Shown here piece by piece: positions 10,467 through 22,929 of a stretch of 64,000 nt of DNA (positions within the stretch are counted from its first letter, which is position 1; the number at the start of each line of letters is the position of its first letter). The notes under the pieces were generated by a model. It worked only from the letters and a program-made list of their open reading frames with translations, was not told where the DNA came from and searched no databases. The position numbers and the translations under genes were made by a program. The stretch covers positions 1 through 64,000 of the forward strand of contig VNWV01000020.1 in NCBI GenBank assembly GCA_009801085.1, in the 5' to 3' direction. The stretch comes from Lasiodiplodia sp. COLG20 (lineage: Eukaryota > Ascomycota > Dothideomycetes > Botryosphaeriales > Botryosphaeriaceae).

Positions 10467-12360
10467 GCTGAGGAAGCTCGACGCTTATCAATCAACCGTA
10501 GCCAGAGAAACAGGATGTGGTTTAGCTTTTATTGTACTCGTTCCGCTTGTAGTTCCCGTCTTTTAATCTGCAGTTCTCTTCCAGGGTTGTATTGGTTGTG
10601 TTATAAGTTAATGGGACCGTGATATGGCTGTCGTCTTCGGAATGAGCCCTTACATATTCAGCCCCAGCAATATGTTAGAGATAAGTCAGGCAAGAATGCC
10701 ACCAGGTCACTACGTACCCTGCAGACTACCTATTTTACCACCAATGCCAAATTATTCGCAGGCCCGGGATTGCAAATTAACATGATCGCTGGCAATGCCG
10801 TCATTCCTGACGACATAGTCACCCATTGACAATGAAGACACGGCACCACCAATCTCAGCGGTGCAGCCCACTAACTCGGGGCAGCGTCTTCCTGGTAAAA
10901 TCGATACATGTAGAGGCCCTAGTCGCATAGCGCCGCAGTCGTAATGCGGACAAGGGCGACCGTTTGATTCCGGATGACCGGGACTGGCAGATCCGTGACG
11001 TTCACCTGATACGGAGGACATGACACCACGCGTGGTGCCATTATGCGGCATGATGACAGCGGAGAGCGATAGACGGACTTGAAGGACCAAAGAAGTTCAG
11101 CAAAACTCCAGCAACTGTGGAACTAATGGCGAAGTGTTGCGCTTGCATCGAACGACTCCCAACTTTTATACATATCATTTCTGACTGTCGAATGATGTGC
11201 CTGGAAAGAAGGCAATACAGCATACGTCAGATGATTTGCTCTTTCAACCTCAACAAGCTCATAGATAAATCAATCGCGGGAATAGTCTTTCGGTGCTAAA
11301 GATCGGTATTTACCGCCTTGTTTGTGGTTTGAATAAGTGGTAGATAAAAAGATAAGGTAGAAACTGAGGCTAGGGGCTCAGTCCTGTTCTAACCCTAGTT
11401 AGTTTGAGGAAACTCCCAAACTCCGACACCAAGTTTCCCCGGAGACGACAGACGTTGAACCATCGTACATTCGAGCGCATACCCACGGGCCAGTGGCTGT
11501 GCTACCATGGCCGGGGTTTCTTCTATGCGCGTCACCTTTAAGCGGGTAGTATGATATATTTTGTCGAATCGGGAAAGTGCTTTTAGGAGATGCGGAGCGG
11601 AGTTAGGCGGCAATAAGGAGTTAAACAGACAGATTGAGTTGTACCTGACACTCGGCCAATCTACCAGCATGCGCACTCAGCGCAGGCTACGTGCAGGTAA
11701 TGCTCGGGGAATTAGCGGTAATGATACAGCACCCTTCTACATCCGAATTGCTAGCGCGAAAATCATTACAAGGGACTTTAGCTGGTATTCAAAGTCAAAC
11801 TCCCGGTTTGTGCTCCTTCCCAGGGTGATGATAGGTCAGAACCCCAGCTCTCTTTGGAAAACCAGTTTCACGCTAGCCATCGGATGAACAAGGGGGCTGT
11901 AGGTATCCTGACTTAATCAGGATGCACGATACCGCGTTGCCTCCGAACATCCGTGTCCACGCACCTGGGACGTCGTCGTCGGCCGAGGATAAACTTCGGT
12001 TCAGGACAGCCAACCATTACCGGTAGTCAATCTGCCGAAATTAGGGTGCCCAGAAAGAAACAATGCTTCTGTGGAGCATCTACTAAGTTACTAGCCTGCA
12101 TTGCCAAGTCCTCCAAGAAACATCGCGGATGCATGTCACCTACTAGAATCAGAACTTGACTCCATCCGCGTGCTTCAACGCGCAGACCCTTGGGCCGCAT
12201 ATGCATACGAAGCCCGAGGGTCGTCTGCCCAGTTAGGCCTCCTGGGAACGTTACTCCAGCCCTTGCCGTCTCGCTTGGCAGCAGTAAAGCCGGTGCATTT
12301 ATAAGAAACACTTCCATCCCGCCAGTGAAGACATTGATCGAGCGTGTGATTACCACAGCC
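10467..12360. other. Long intergenic region, possibly with a decayed gene
   Basis: No intact gene is recognised in 1.9 kb. On the minus strand at about 11150-10750 there is an ATG followed by a hydrophobic leader-like segment. Beyond it, in another frame, come VNVTDLPVPVI and GLYMYRFYQEDAAP, broken by two stops. This could be a degenerate secreted protein, but no family is recognised. The last few hundred bases are the promoter of the BBE gene. Confidence 0.3.
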
Positions 12361-14118
12361 ATGCGCGAAACATTTCTTGTACTCGCTTCCCTCCTTGCCG
12401 CAGTCGGCTCGGCGAAGGGGGCTGTGCTCAGCGCGCGAGCGCCCAACGAAACAGTCTCTGCGAGCTGTTCACAGGCTGTAACTCTCCCCGCCCTGGCTTT
12501 AGCTGCATTCCAACATTTCTGACTTCCTCCAGTGCTCTACGCTTTCCTCGGTGTTTGGTTCTGCTTTTCACTACCCCGGCACTGATAACTTCACCATCTG
12601 GGACGCCAAGCAGCAGGAGGTTCGCCCGGCATGCCGAGTGGAGCCATCTTCTGCTGCCGAGGTATCACAGATCCTGGGGATTCTCGTCGACACCTGGTGC
12701 CACTTCGCTGTCAAGGGAGGTGGCCATTCGAGAAGCCCCAATGATTCGAACTCAGTGGGAGGCGTTACCATTGACCTCGGCCGGATCAGCAGCGTTTCAA
12801 TTGCTGCGGACGGTACGCGCGCCAGCGTAGGTGGAGGTGCGAATACCCTCCAGGTATACAGCGCTTTGAACGCCAGGAACCTGTCTTTCGTTGGCGGTAG
12901 GGTTAACACTGTCGGCATCGGCGGCTTTGCTCTCGGCGGAGGTACGTCGCCCTTGTCGAACAAGTACGGCTGGTCTCTGGATAACATCTACGAGTATGAG
13001 GTAAGTTTTGGTCACAAGAAGTCCAGCCTGTTGGCCTCGATATTTTTAGTGTCGAAAAAATGGAACGAGATGACTAATGAATTATTATTGAAGGTGGTTC
13101 TGGCAAACGGCACAATTGCCACCGCATCTGAAGACTCCAATCCGGACCTCTACTGGGCACTCCGTGGTGGTAGTAACAATTTCGGCATTGTCACTACATT
13201 CACTGTCCGCACATTTGCCCAAGGCCCGGTGTTTACCGGCCAGGTAACCTTCACCGACAACCAGACGGAAGCAGCGCTCGATGGAGTCTATGAGCTCTTT
13301 ACCGACCCGGAACTGTCCACCGATGCCGACATGGGATACGACCTCTACTACGTGTACAGCCAGTCACAGGACAGTTTCTCTCTGTTGGGCACAGAGCGTT
13401 ACGCGAGGCCGCTCTCCAATCCGTCTGTCTTCCAAGGCATCGACTCGATTCCACCAGCGTCGAGATCTACTAATATCGACACGATGGCGAACATGCTGGA
13501 CAATCATCCCATCTTGGGAACGACGCGGTAAGAACACTCCATCGCTCCGCTATAAATGTTACTAACTCGACACCCAGCCACCTATTCCGCACGATCAGCG
13601 TGCTGCCCTCTCGCGAACTGCTGACGCAGTGTCTCAGTATCTTTAAGGAGGAAGTCGAGGCAATCAAGACGGTCGAAGGCCTCGCTCCCAACTTCATCAC
13701 CTATCCTCTCCAGAAGAATGCCATCGACGCGATGAAGCAGCGCGGAGGCAATGCGTTGGGAATAGACCAAGACGGGCCGCTTCTCGGTATGTGCTATCAC
13801 AAGCTCCATGCTGCATGCTTACTGATGGCCGTCCCAGTGATTCTGATCTCCTCGGGTTGGTCGAATGCTGAGGATGATGACGCTGTTGCTGCTATGACGG
13901 TAAACACCACCAATAGGATTCAGGAAGCAGCTGAGGCCCTTGGAGTCAGCCACCCGTACCTCTATATCAACTATGCGATGCCAGACCAGGCCGAGGCGGT
14001 GTTCGCTGGATACGGCGCGGAGAATCTGCAGAGGTTGAAGCAAATTCAAAAGTCTGTCGACCCTCAAGGCGTATTTACTTCGCAGGGACTCTGGACGGGA
14101 TTCATGAAGCTGCTCTGA
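12361..14118 (+). CDS. Secreted FAD-linked oxidase, berberine-bridge-enzyme (BBE) family
   Basis: Five exons, 12361-12477, 12533-13000, 13094-13527, 13578-13786 and 13838-14118, give 502 aa; all introns are GT-AG. A signal peptide (FLVLASLLAAVGSAKG) is followed by the PCMH-type FAD domain. His104 in VKGGGHSR is the expected 8-alpha-histidyl FAD attachment residue. The usual second, cysteinyl attachment site is Gly here (VGIGGFALGGG), so flavin is probably held by one covalent bond. The substrate domain includes YWALRGGSNNFGIVTTFTV. The C-terminus has the BBE motif region (YINYAMPDQAEAVFAGYG, then the GVFTSQGLW-type end). Such enzymes oxidise alcohols, sugars or alkaloid-like metabolites. A paralog lies at 52700-54397 with three introns at matching positions. 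Confidence 0.93.
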
Positions 14119-14195
14119 GCTGATTGAACTAGATGGTGTATGTACTATCAAAATCCACGACTTTTGGTGAAACATGTCATTCCACAATTACTTGA

Positions 14196-14256
14196 ATCAA
14201 TCGCCGTGCAAGTCGAGTACTCCCCCTTCATGCACGACGCCGAGAAGATAGCGGAC
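14196..14256 (+). pseudogene. Fragment of an aldo-keto reductase, near-copy of part of the intact AKR downstream
   Basis: The plus strand encodes IAVQVEYSPFMHDAEKI, which matches TAVQVEYSPFALDAEKV of the intact AKR at 15204-16272. The DNA is also very similar (about 14202-14250 against 15780-15828). No other AKR sequence flanks it. It is a short duplicated or leftover exon piece about 1.0 kb upstream of the intact gene. Confidence 0.75.
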
Positions 14257-14323
14257 TTTCGTCCTTTTTGCTCCGTGCAACAGCTTTGTACGATCATACT
14301 TCGAGTTCATATAGACCGGCTAC

Positions 14324-14736
14324 GCCGTCATGACGGTAGGATTGGGGCTGATATATACGCTTGAAGCCGGGGAGTGAATTGGTTTCCAGGTCGTGGCTGG
14401 GTTAGGCGTCGGTCTCGTTTTACAAACCCCCTTCACCGCGGTGCAGCGTGCGGTCAAAACGGTGAACAGTCCTCTAGGAAGTAAGACAGAACAACTATTC
14501 CCTTCAAGGAATGGGTGAAATAATTGGCGTTTCTGCTGACTGCTACTTTGACAGTGGCTGCCGTCATCTTCACGAACTCTCTGCGCGGTGCGATATCGAT
14601 ATCCGTGGCTCAGGAAATATTCAGCACCTCGTTGAGGAAGAACCTGCCACAGTATGCCAGTGGTGTGACGGATTTCGAGGCCATCCTCCACGCCGGAGGC
14701 GTTGGTGTCCGCAACATGGTGAACAAGGCTTAGCTC
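14324..14736 (+). pseudogene. C-terminal relic of an MFS drug-efflux transporter
   Basis: The plus strand from 14324 reads AVMTVGLGLIYTLEAG, an in-frame TGA at 14375-14377, then FQVVAGLGVGLVLQTPFTAVQ. After a frame change it continues SISVAQEIFSTSLRKNLPQY and ILHAGGVGVRNMV to a stop at 14731-14733. These are the last two membrane helices and tail of a 14-TM multidrug MFS protein. The tail resembles ERILHGGSSSVRSLV in the intact pump at 20048-21733 but is not a direct copy of it. With at least one stop and one frame break and no N-terminal half, it is non-functional. Confidence 0.75.
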
Positions 14737-15203
14737 ATGACATGAATCATGGTATATTGTGCTCAAAGTTGATCTGACGTAGCCAGAATCAAAAGTGACG
14801 ATTAATTTTCATGGTTTAGAATGAGTACATGCATAGTTGCGAGCATGTTTCAGGCGCGGGGGTTGGCCCCCAAATCAGAGCAGGTTTCTGGAACATAAGC
14901 GCTAACAACCAACAACAAAGATTGACGCGTTATTGGCGCATTTCTTCAGAGTGTTTTAGTAGAGTGAGATGTTGTAACCTTTTTAGGAACGTGCGGGCCA
15001 AAGCTTGCCTGACTTGGCAACCCGGGGATTATGGATGACTAGGAAATGCGAAAGACTTGGAAAGACTTGCTCTCTGCCCCCACCCTTCCTTTGTGGGGCT
15101 ACATGATGTAATTTTGAACGGCAGGTAAGTATAATATGCCAAGCCTCTCTATCATTCCAAGCTACAGAATCAAGTTCCACTTCACAGCACTCAATCAGCA
15201 ACC
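14737..15203. other. Promoter region of the aldo-keto reductase
   Basis: Between the MFS relic and the AKR start codon. No coding feature is recognised. Confidence 0.5.
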
Positions 15204-16272
15204 ATGCCTCTCCCAACACGCAAATTCGGAAAGAACGGCCCTGAGGTCACGGCCCTTGGCCTCGGACTAATGGGCTTGAGCGTTGGATATGGCAAGCCTC
15301 GGTCGGACGCCGAGAGACAGGCGTTCCTGGATCACGCCTATAAGATCGGAGAGAGAAATTGGGACTCTGGTAAGGATTGCATCATATACGCTTTACAGTC
15401 CACGTGCTAACATGTCTCCTACAGCTGATGCTTACGGCGATAACGAAGACGTGCTGGGCAAGTGGTTCGCCGCGAACCCCGACAAACGCTCCGACATCTT
15501 CCTGGCGACCAAGTTCGGCCTGAAATTCACAGCCGCCGGGACCTTGGAAATCGACTCGACCCCGGAATACGCCAAGCAAGCGCTGGACACTTCACTCAAG
15601 CGTCTCGGCGTCCCCTTCATCGACCTCTACTACTGCCACCGCCTGGACGGCAAGACGCCGGTTGAGCAAACCGTCCGCGCCATGGCCGACCTGCAGCGCG
15701 CGGGAAAAATCAAGCACATCGGCCTCAGCGAGTGCAGCGCCGACAGCCTGCGGCGCGCCAGCAAAATCGCCCCCATCACCGCCGTGCAAGTCGAGTACTC
15801 GCCTTTCGCGCTCGACGCCGAGAAGGTCGGGCTGCTGCAGGCGTGCCGCGAATTGGGCGTCGCCGTCGTGGCGTACGCGCCGCTCGGCCGCGGCATGCTG
15901 AGCGGGGCGTACCGGTCGCGCGACGACTTCGACGAGGGCGATTATAGGCGCAACACGCCGCGGTTCAGCGAGGAGAATTTCGCCAAGAATTTGGTGCTGG
16001 TGGAGAAGATTGGGGAGTTGGCGAAGGCGAAGGGGGTGACGCCGTCGCAGTTGACGCTGGCGTGGTTGATGGCGCAGGGTGAGTATGTTATCCCGATCCC
16101 TGGGACCACTAAGGAGAAGAGGCTGGAGGAGAATTTGGGGGCGCTGGATGTGCGACTCTCGCCTGAAGAAGTGGACTCCATCAGGAAGACGACGGAGGCT
16201 GCGGAGGTGTATGGAGACCGATATCCGCAACATGCTATGGGTGAGCTTTTCGCGGATACGCCGCCTCTTTGA
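15204..16272 (+). CDS. Aldo-keto reductase (AKR13/YakC-like)
   Basis: Exons 15204-15369 and 15425-16272 (intron 15370-15424) give 337 aa. The TIM-barrel AKR signature is complete: GLGLMGLSVGYG near the N-terminus, and catalytic Asp54 and Tyr59 in NWDSADAYG, formed across the splice junction. Lys85 is in LATKFG and His127 in YYCHRLD. The C-terminal cofactor segment IPIPGTTKEKRLEENLGAL is typical of NADPH-dependent members. It reduces aldehydes or ketones; the substrate is unknown. It runs convergently with the HET gene. A duplicate fragment of its middle part lies upstream at 14196-14256. Confidence 0.95.
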
Positions 16273-16470
16273 AAGACATGGATTTACTTGTAGCATTAGA
16301 AGATCTCGTAGTCTCTCAGACACTTTGAATGAATGTTGCGGAATAGTGATGGAACCAACGAGGTGTGTGATCTACCAGCCCATGTCTATGGTCGCTCTGA
16401 ATCAATCACGGGTAGTCCAGGTAGAAGCTTGATATATGTAGCTCCGGAATCAAAGAAAGTGACATCATAT

Positions 16471-18879
16471 TCAAATGACTCTTATAGTCTTCTCCTCCAT
16501 CCCAGCAACGAATGTACCCCCCTCCGTTTCCGAAAACCATACTCCAACACGCCAGTACTCCCAACCTTCCGGATCCTCATCATCTACTGGCAACAACACT
16601 AGACCTGCGACGTCCCCATCCTCAAGGTCTGTCGTAACCAGCATCTCGAATCCCCTTGACCTACCCTCCGGCCAAAGGGGAAGATGGCCGTAAAGGCCTT
16701 CACCTGGTGTGTCGAAATCCAGCGTTAGATACGCAGTGAATGCCCAATCTGGCGTGCCAACACGGTAGCTGATATCATCTGCTAGCGGTAGTGAATCCAC
16801 GCCTCCTGGAGCTCCTATGGGGCACATTTTCCCGCGAATTTTCAGATGCCCGCCCGTGACAGATCCAAATGGATTGCGCCCTTCAAGAGTCGTCTCTGCT
16901 TCTAGAAACTGGCAAATGGGCGATGATATGGGAGCGGAGCCGGCTCGAATCCAAATCCATGGCCAGCCAATGTTGTATGAGTGGCTCGCCCAGCTCCATG
17001 AGGGGGCCACATATTCCTGAGGGGGCCACCGAGTTTCAAGACAGTGCTTAAGCGTGGGGAGGGAGCGAGCTGTGCAAGGGAGGAACTGAATGGAGCAACC
17101 CCAGAGCAGGCCGCGGTGTAGATCCACTCTCCACAACCCGGCGAGGTACTCACCCTCTTTTGCATCGCGGAAGAAAGACCTGGCGATTCCAGAGATGGCT
17201 GGGAGACGGTCTTTTTCATAAGTAAAGTGTCGTCCGGTGTATCCACCCAATACCCATGACCACCGATATAAGCCTTCTTCTTGGTTGGTAAAGACTGAAG
17301 ACGGTCGAGTGGCATGAGGTTGGGGAAATATGTGTTCGAGGTCCATAGCCCGGCCGTCTTCCAAACTGCCATTTTCAGCTTCCATGGTATCGTTTGAGAT
17401 GCAGTATGTCATGTTTGAGCCGAAAAGGATTTGAACGGACTGTGACCACGATTCCTGGAATGTCCACCCACGTTTGTTCCATGAAGAGCTTTTCACGTCC
17501 TCCAAGTACAGCTGGCTGGCGTGATCGTAGGCCTTCTCTCTGGGGTAGCCGAGAACTTGCGGCCGTATTACTCGTAAGAAAAACGAACCTGAGACAGCCG
17601 GCCCTAGGACAGACTTGAATGGTATTTCGATAGAAGGCTCGCAGTCTCGTTGCAGGAAGCCGCTATTCGAGCAGTCTCCTTGAACTGCACAGAGAGTGAC
17701 GTATGCGCAGTCGAATACATCTTTCATTTGAAGAGACTCTTTCTCCCAATCTTCCTTATTACCTTGAATAATGCACAGTGCATCTATCCATACAAATTGG
17801 ACTTGCAGTGTGCGTGCAACTAGAATGGCATCTCGGTATGTTTTGGGGAGTGTGTCGAATGGTATCTCCGTCTTATATTCTGGAAGGGATTCCTCTGTTG
17901 TTTTCAAGACTCCAGAAGGATCACCCCAACGATAACCTGTACAATTACCTGTTAGTATTACTATACACTACTTAAAATGAAGACGGTCGGAAAAGAACCA
18001 TATGTGGAAGTATATGTAATGAGGGGCTTTACTGAGTGCCACGTATCTGGATTTGGAGCCGTGTCGAAATCCGTCGAATTCGCTATTGTGTGTTTCCATC
18101 AGGCGTAGACTATCGCCCGTTTGACCAACATATATCAGCCTGGTAGGAAGGAATTCCCTCTCGTATGTTGTTGGATTGCGCTCAGCGTGCGTATTGACAA
18201 GTTCTGTCAGTCTTTGGGCACCGGGCTTCGAGAGAGCATGTGGCGAAATTAGTCTCCGGCCAATGTTTAGCCATGTAGCGCACGGCCCTGTGGAAGTTAA
18301 TGCGGTCCATTTTATCGTAATCGTTCTGTTCTTCATACCTGGTTCTGCATCAACTGCAAAGTAGGCACCCATCCACTCCGACTCCCCATTCGTCGAGATC
18401 TGCAAGCGGAACCGAAGTCCTTGCAGAGAGCCTCCATTTCGGGGGAACCGCCAGCGTCCTGCAGCTTTACCCAGTTCAAACTCCAAGTTTTTCACACATA
18501 CTCTGCCTTCCGCCAGCCCCTCCCTAGACCATCCCATCCTCACGCACCTCAGAATGAAGTCCTTGAAAAGCCCGCATAATCGGCATCCTTTCTGTGCTGA
18601 TGCACTCAGAGTAGGGAGCCCAGGGAGGGTATCATTCTGCTCATAAACAAGGCTAATCGTTGTTCCCTTCTGAAATGAGACATACACTTCACCTGGGCCG
18701 TTGGATATAACCTGGCCCCCTTGCTCTTGGTCGTTAAACTGTACGACTTTGCATTTGTCACAGAAAGCGCCAATGTATGGTTCTGAGGAATTCTGGTTTG
18801 TAACAATATTTTTGGTGGCCAAGGAATCCACATTGGCATTGATTGATTTGTCGGATGTAGGCGAATTCGGGGATTCCAT
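16471..18879 (-). CDS. HET-domain (heterokaryon incompatibility) protein
   Basis: Minus-strand exons 18879-18033 and 17936-16471 (intron of 96 nt) give 770 aa. The splice junction restores the HET hallmark YVALSYRWGD at residues 279-288. It is followed by LPKTYRDAILVARTL, WIDALCIIQGNKEDWEKES and WNKRGWTFQE, the standard order of HET blocks. The N-terminal 270 residues contain a short Cys cluster (CDKCK) and GCRLCGLFKDF, as often seen ahead of HET domains. HET proteins trigger programmed cell death after non-self recognition. The C-terminal part is poorly conserved. No TIR, NACHT or repeat domain is seen. Allele partners cannot be inferred. Confidence 0.93.
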
Positions 18880-20047
18880 GAGGGGGCTTTATCTCCTTCG
18901 CCAGGATGATATGCTACAATGCGAGAAGAGTTTAAAAGTGGGTGTAAGGCCCGGAACAAGTTTTCAGCTTCACAGTTGGACAATGCGCTGAGTTTTGAGA
19001 TGCGAAAGACGAGTATAGGGTTGGTGGAAGCCGGCTTATCAGTTGAAATAGCCTTTTGTGCTCCATCAAACTGAATGGGGCGCATGAAATGTAATACGAC
19101 GTGGCGTCATGAACTATCACACACGAGTCGTTACAGCTGCACGTCAGCTGTGGAGTATCATTGGCGCTAGAAGCGCCGCGTCCAAACAGCCAACTTGATG
19201 TCGCACTTTTGCCCGAAGCAACCAGCAAGGGTAATGTGGGGCGGTGTAAGGGCTGGGCGCCACGGTGTGGTTAGGCAGCAGCGTCTCTGTGTGGTGAAAC
19301 AACAGGGATGGTGTATTGTACAGAGGGGTGCTGCATCCGATGGCTAGCGCGAAGAATAGCAAGGCTCTAGAACATAGCGTAACTATGCCCTAGCTCTGCC
19401 TTGGAAAAGAACTTGTGTGGGTAGTTAAAGCCATCGTCCGGATATGTATGTAGATCTTTTTTAACCATGACATGAATAAAAAAAAAAGGCAATTCCACGC
19501 TAACCATCGGCTACAAATGTCAAAAAGGACTATAAAGTTGCCTACACAACGGCGACCTTGCTGCTATCTTTCTCGTGATCGCGCATCACCAACAGCGGCG
19601 CGTACATCTTGTTTCAGTGCAACGCTAGCACCATTAAGTAAATGAGGCTGTCGCCCACATGATCCCTTTGTTTTTCAAGTACACGAATGTCTTTTCTATA
19701 TTTTTTTCATGATGAAAAAATCTTCGTTAAATGACAGTGCCGTCGAATACAAAGTTGTTAAAGAAACACAAAGGTTCCATCAGCTACCTTGATCACAATG
19801 CATTATCAAACTCTTCAGTAAGTCTCTACCCGATGTTGAAGCGCATTCTTTATGAGGAGCTATCAGGAGCCGCTGACAAGTTCTAGATGACAAGTCGGAT
19901 ACGCAGATGGGTATCAGTGCGCACAATCAGAGTAGCATGTAAATAGATCAGCAAGGCTATATTCAAACAAAGTACCGTTGTGAGATCGAAAACAGAATTA
20001 TTCTATTGCGCATTAGTCTATTTCTAAGAAGCATGAATCATCAATCA
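18880..20047. other. Intergenic, contains one inverted-repeat element
   Basis: Space between the HET gene's start and the MFS gene's end. It contains the short terminal-inverted-repeat element at 19337-19510 and A/T-rich sequence. No gene is recognised. Confidence 0.55.
19337..19510. mobile_element. MITE-like element, copy 1
   Basis: Bounded by CCGATGGCTAGCG on the left and its one-mismatch inverse CGCTAACCATCGG on the right, 174 bp long. It contains GAAGAATAG near the left end and a central TCCGGA motif. It shares long stretches with copies at 22628-22774 and 54503-54614. No coding capacity, so any movement would depend on a transposase from elsewhere. Confidence 0.75.
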
Positions 20048-21733
20048 TCAATGAGATCTTATCTTCCTCCATTCCAAACCCAAAGAAACAACAAATGAAA
20101 CAGCGGCCGCTGCTGTGGCTACATAGAATGTAGAGACGATTCCGTCGTTGTACGACTGAATCACGCTGGGCAGCTGAGCCTGTGTGACCAAGCTTCTGAC
20201 AGAGGAGGATCCACCATGCAAAATCCTTTCAATCTCGGCCGAACCAATCCCGAGGTCTTCCAGCTTTGATAGGGAGCTGACGAGTGTGTTGCTGAAGATC
20301 GCCTGGGCGGTCCCGAGGAACACAGAGCCACCAAAGAACTGGAAAAGCTGCACAATCGACGTTCCAACAGGAATATCATCATCCTTGAGGACGGTCTGCG
20401 TGGCCATGTATGGCATTGAGAGAGTCATGCCGGCACCGAGACCTTGTAGAACTTGGTAGGGGATCCAGTATTGGTGACTGGTAGTTGTCGTGAATGTGGT
20501 GATGAGCCCGGTGCCGATGGACATCAGCGTCGTTCCAAAGAGAACAAAGGGATTGGCGTAGTTGACTTTCGCGACAAGCATCCCGGCCATATTTGACGAA
20601 AGGATATCTGAGATGGCCAATGGCAAGTACATGACTCCGGAATTGACTGGTGACGCTGACTTGATGACCTGGAACCATTCTGGGAGGTAGTATATCGAAA
20701 CCATCACGGCTCCCATTGCGAAGAAGTTGGTGAGGCTTGCGGCACACATCGTGCGCTGGGTGAATAGTCTCGGAGGTATCATTGCGTCATCTTGTTTGTA
20801 AGACTGCCAACATATGAAGACAATACCGAGGAGGCCGCCTCCTATGAAGAGGCCGATGATAGTTGCACTCTTCCACGGATATTTCGTGCCGCCCCATTGA
20901 AGAGGTAGAAGAATCATGACAATGGAGGGTATGAACAGGAGGGCGCCGATTCCATCAAGCTTTCGAAGTCTCTGGAGAACTGTGGTTGAACCCGACTTTC
21001 GAGGAGGAGGATGGAAGAACAGTATCGTGAAGATCACTGTAACAGCACCGATCGGTAGATTAATCCTATCAGCCACGTTAGCATCTGGATTAATGATGGA
21101 AGATTCTTGTACATACCAAAAGCACCAACGCCACGAGGCATGTTGCGTGAGAGCGCCTCCTATCAGGGGTCCGATGATGGTCGCGACGCCGAATGTGGAA
21201 TGCAAGATGCCAATTACCCCACCTCGCTTATGGAGCGGCAGAGAGGCGGCGACGATTGACCAACCGCCAGTCGACATCCCTGCGCCACCTACTCCGGCAA
21301 TTGCTCGGCCGATTATGAGCATCGGACTATTGACAGCCGTTGCACATAGTATAGAGCCCAGTTCGAATATTGCGAGAGAGGAGAGAAACATAGTCTGACA
21401 TCGTTAGAATCGACCATGTGGACGAGGAATCAGTCATACCTTCAGAGAAAAATATGTGAACAGCTTTCCCGAGATGGGCTGAACCGAGCATGTTGCGAAC
21501 GTGTACGCGCTTCCGTACCACCCAATGTCTTGAACACTCCCAAACTGCGCCGTGATGTGGGGAACAGCCGTGGCCAGAATCGATGCATCTAGGGACATGA
21601 GAAAAATGGCCAGGACTAATCCAAAAACAACAAGGAACAATTTTGCGCCGGTGAGCTCGAATTGTTCATCTTGTTCCTTGTCCTGCACCTTTTCAGCGTC
21701 GATGCTTGGTGGCATGGAGCTTTCGCTGTCCAT
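20048..21733 (-). CDS. MFS multidrug/toxin efflux transporter (14-TM, DHA2-like)
   Basis: Minus-strand exons 21733-21440, 21394-21117 and 21065-20048 give 529 aa. The ATG at 21733 opens an acidic cytoplasmic leader before the first helix. Family signatures are clear: LDASILATAVPHI in helix 1 (the LDxTIVNVALP-type DHA2 motif) and GRAIAGVGGAGM. FGVATIIGPLIGGALT is the drug-antiporter motif C, and WRWCFWINLPIGAV is made by splicing. Fourteen hydrophobic segments can be drawn. It sits in the plasma membrane and exports small molecules using the proton gradient. It lies beside a Zn2Cys6 regulator on the same strand, the usual pairing for self-protection in metabolite clusters. Substrate is unknown. 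Confidence 0.94.
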
Positions 21734-22929
21734 GGTAGTGGATGATGGGGTGAATGTATGGTAGCAATGGAAAGAAAATCGGTGACAAAAACCATCTATA
21801 TAATAATCTCATCAGGAGGGTGATGGAAAATGATTAAGATGATGGTAAGAAATGATTCACCGATTGTTACCAATTAGGAATAGCCTAAAACGCCATCAGC
21901 TGCGCGTGAGTGTAACAAATTCATTATGAATCATTCTGAGCCAACCTGCAAGTGATGATTTTGGAGTGTCTAAAAATGCAAACATACCTCTGTCAGTGCG
22001 TTTTCAGACCTTTTTACATTCTATACTCCATTCAGGCTGTATCTAAAAAGTAACGTAGCTTCGAGTTGAGCGACAGGTTTTCTGGAAGGTAAAGCGTTTA
22101 TCTGGTTACGGAAACTTGATCGCTGACAAACGTTAGTTTCATCCCGTGCCCTTGCATTTAAAGGATCTGCATCGCGGTCGCCAAGTGCCCCTGCTACGGA
22201 GCCCTTGCATGCCGCTTGAAATGATTCAGCGTTCCTCACATTGGTGCTTCAAGCATTTTCCCGAAAGGTTCGCTAGCCGGGTTTTGTTTGAAAGAATTTG
22301 TCGCAGTGTTTCCAAGGCTGCTGTACATCACAAATGCCCCACATGGTATGCCCCACAGAATAGAGCACCCTCGCCGTGGTCTTGTTAGGCCGAGCTGAGG
22401 GTCACTTGACGCGTTGCGCACCACAACATTCGAGGGCTGCATGCGAAGGATTTCCAACGCAGCGAAAATTCAGTTTCGAGTGAGCTGCAAAACTCCCGAC
22501 ATCAACTGCAGCTATGTCGCTCCGCACAAGCCTTGCATCGTGCAGTAAGCTGACTTGCTCCGGGCTGAACGGTCTCGATCCCACTTCAGTCAGCCTCATC
22601 TAATGCAGCTACAGTCCCCTCTCGTAGCCGATGGCTAGCGCGAAGAATAGAACACAGCGCTATGCTTTAGCTCTTCTAGAAAAATTAACACATGTGGGTA
22701 TGTGAAGCTATCGTCCGGACGATAGCGTCACCTACCCACGACATGAGGAAAAGCAAATCAACGCTAGCCATCGGCCGTGAGAGGCGACTGTAAGCAATAT
22801 GCACGTTGGCGCAACTATACTTCTTCTAATGCGTAAAGCTTCCGAGTCCATCAGAAAAAGAGTAAAGATATTTTTTGAGAAGCACTTTAGACTTTTGAAA
22901 TCTCTAAAAGTACAGAAAAACGTTTGTGA
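21734..22929. other. Intergenic, contains one inverted-repeat element
   Basis: It holds the MFS promoter, with a TATA-like run at 21797-21804, the element copy at 22628-22774, and the 3' side of the Zn2Cys6 gene. No domain-bearing frame was found. Confidence 0.5.
22628..22774. mobile_element. MITE-like element, copy 2 (best preserved)
   Basis: Terminal inverted repeats CCGATGGCTAGCG (22628-22640) and CGCTAGCCATCGG (22762-22774) match perfectly. In the centre lies the 20-bp perfect palindrome GCTATCGTCCGGACGATAGC (22707-22726). Imperfect arms around it (TGTGGGTA against TACCCACG) could extend the hairpin. The element is 147 bp and non-coding. Confidence 0.8.
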
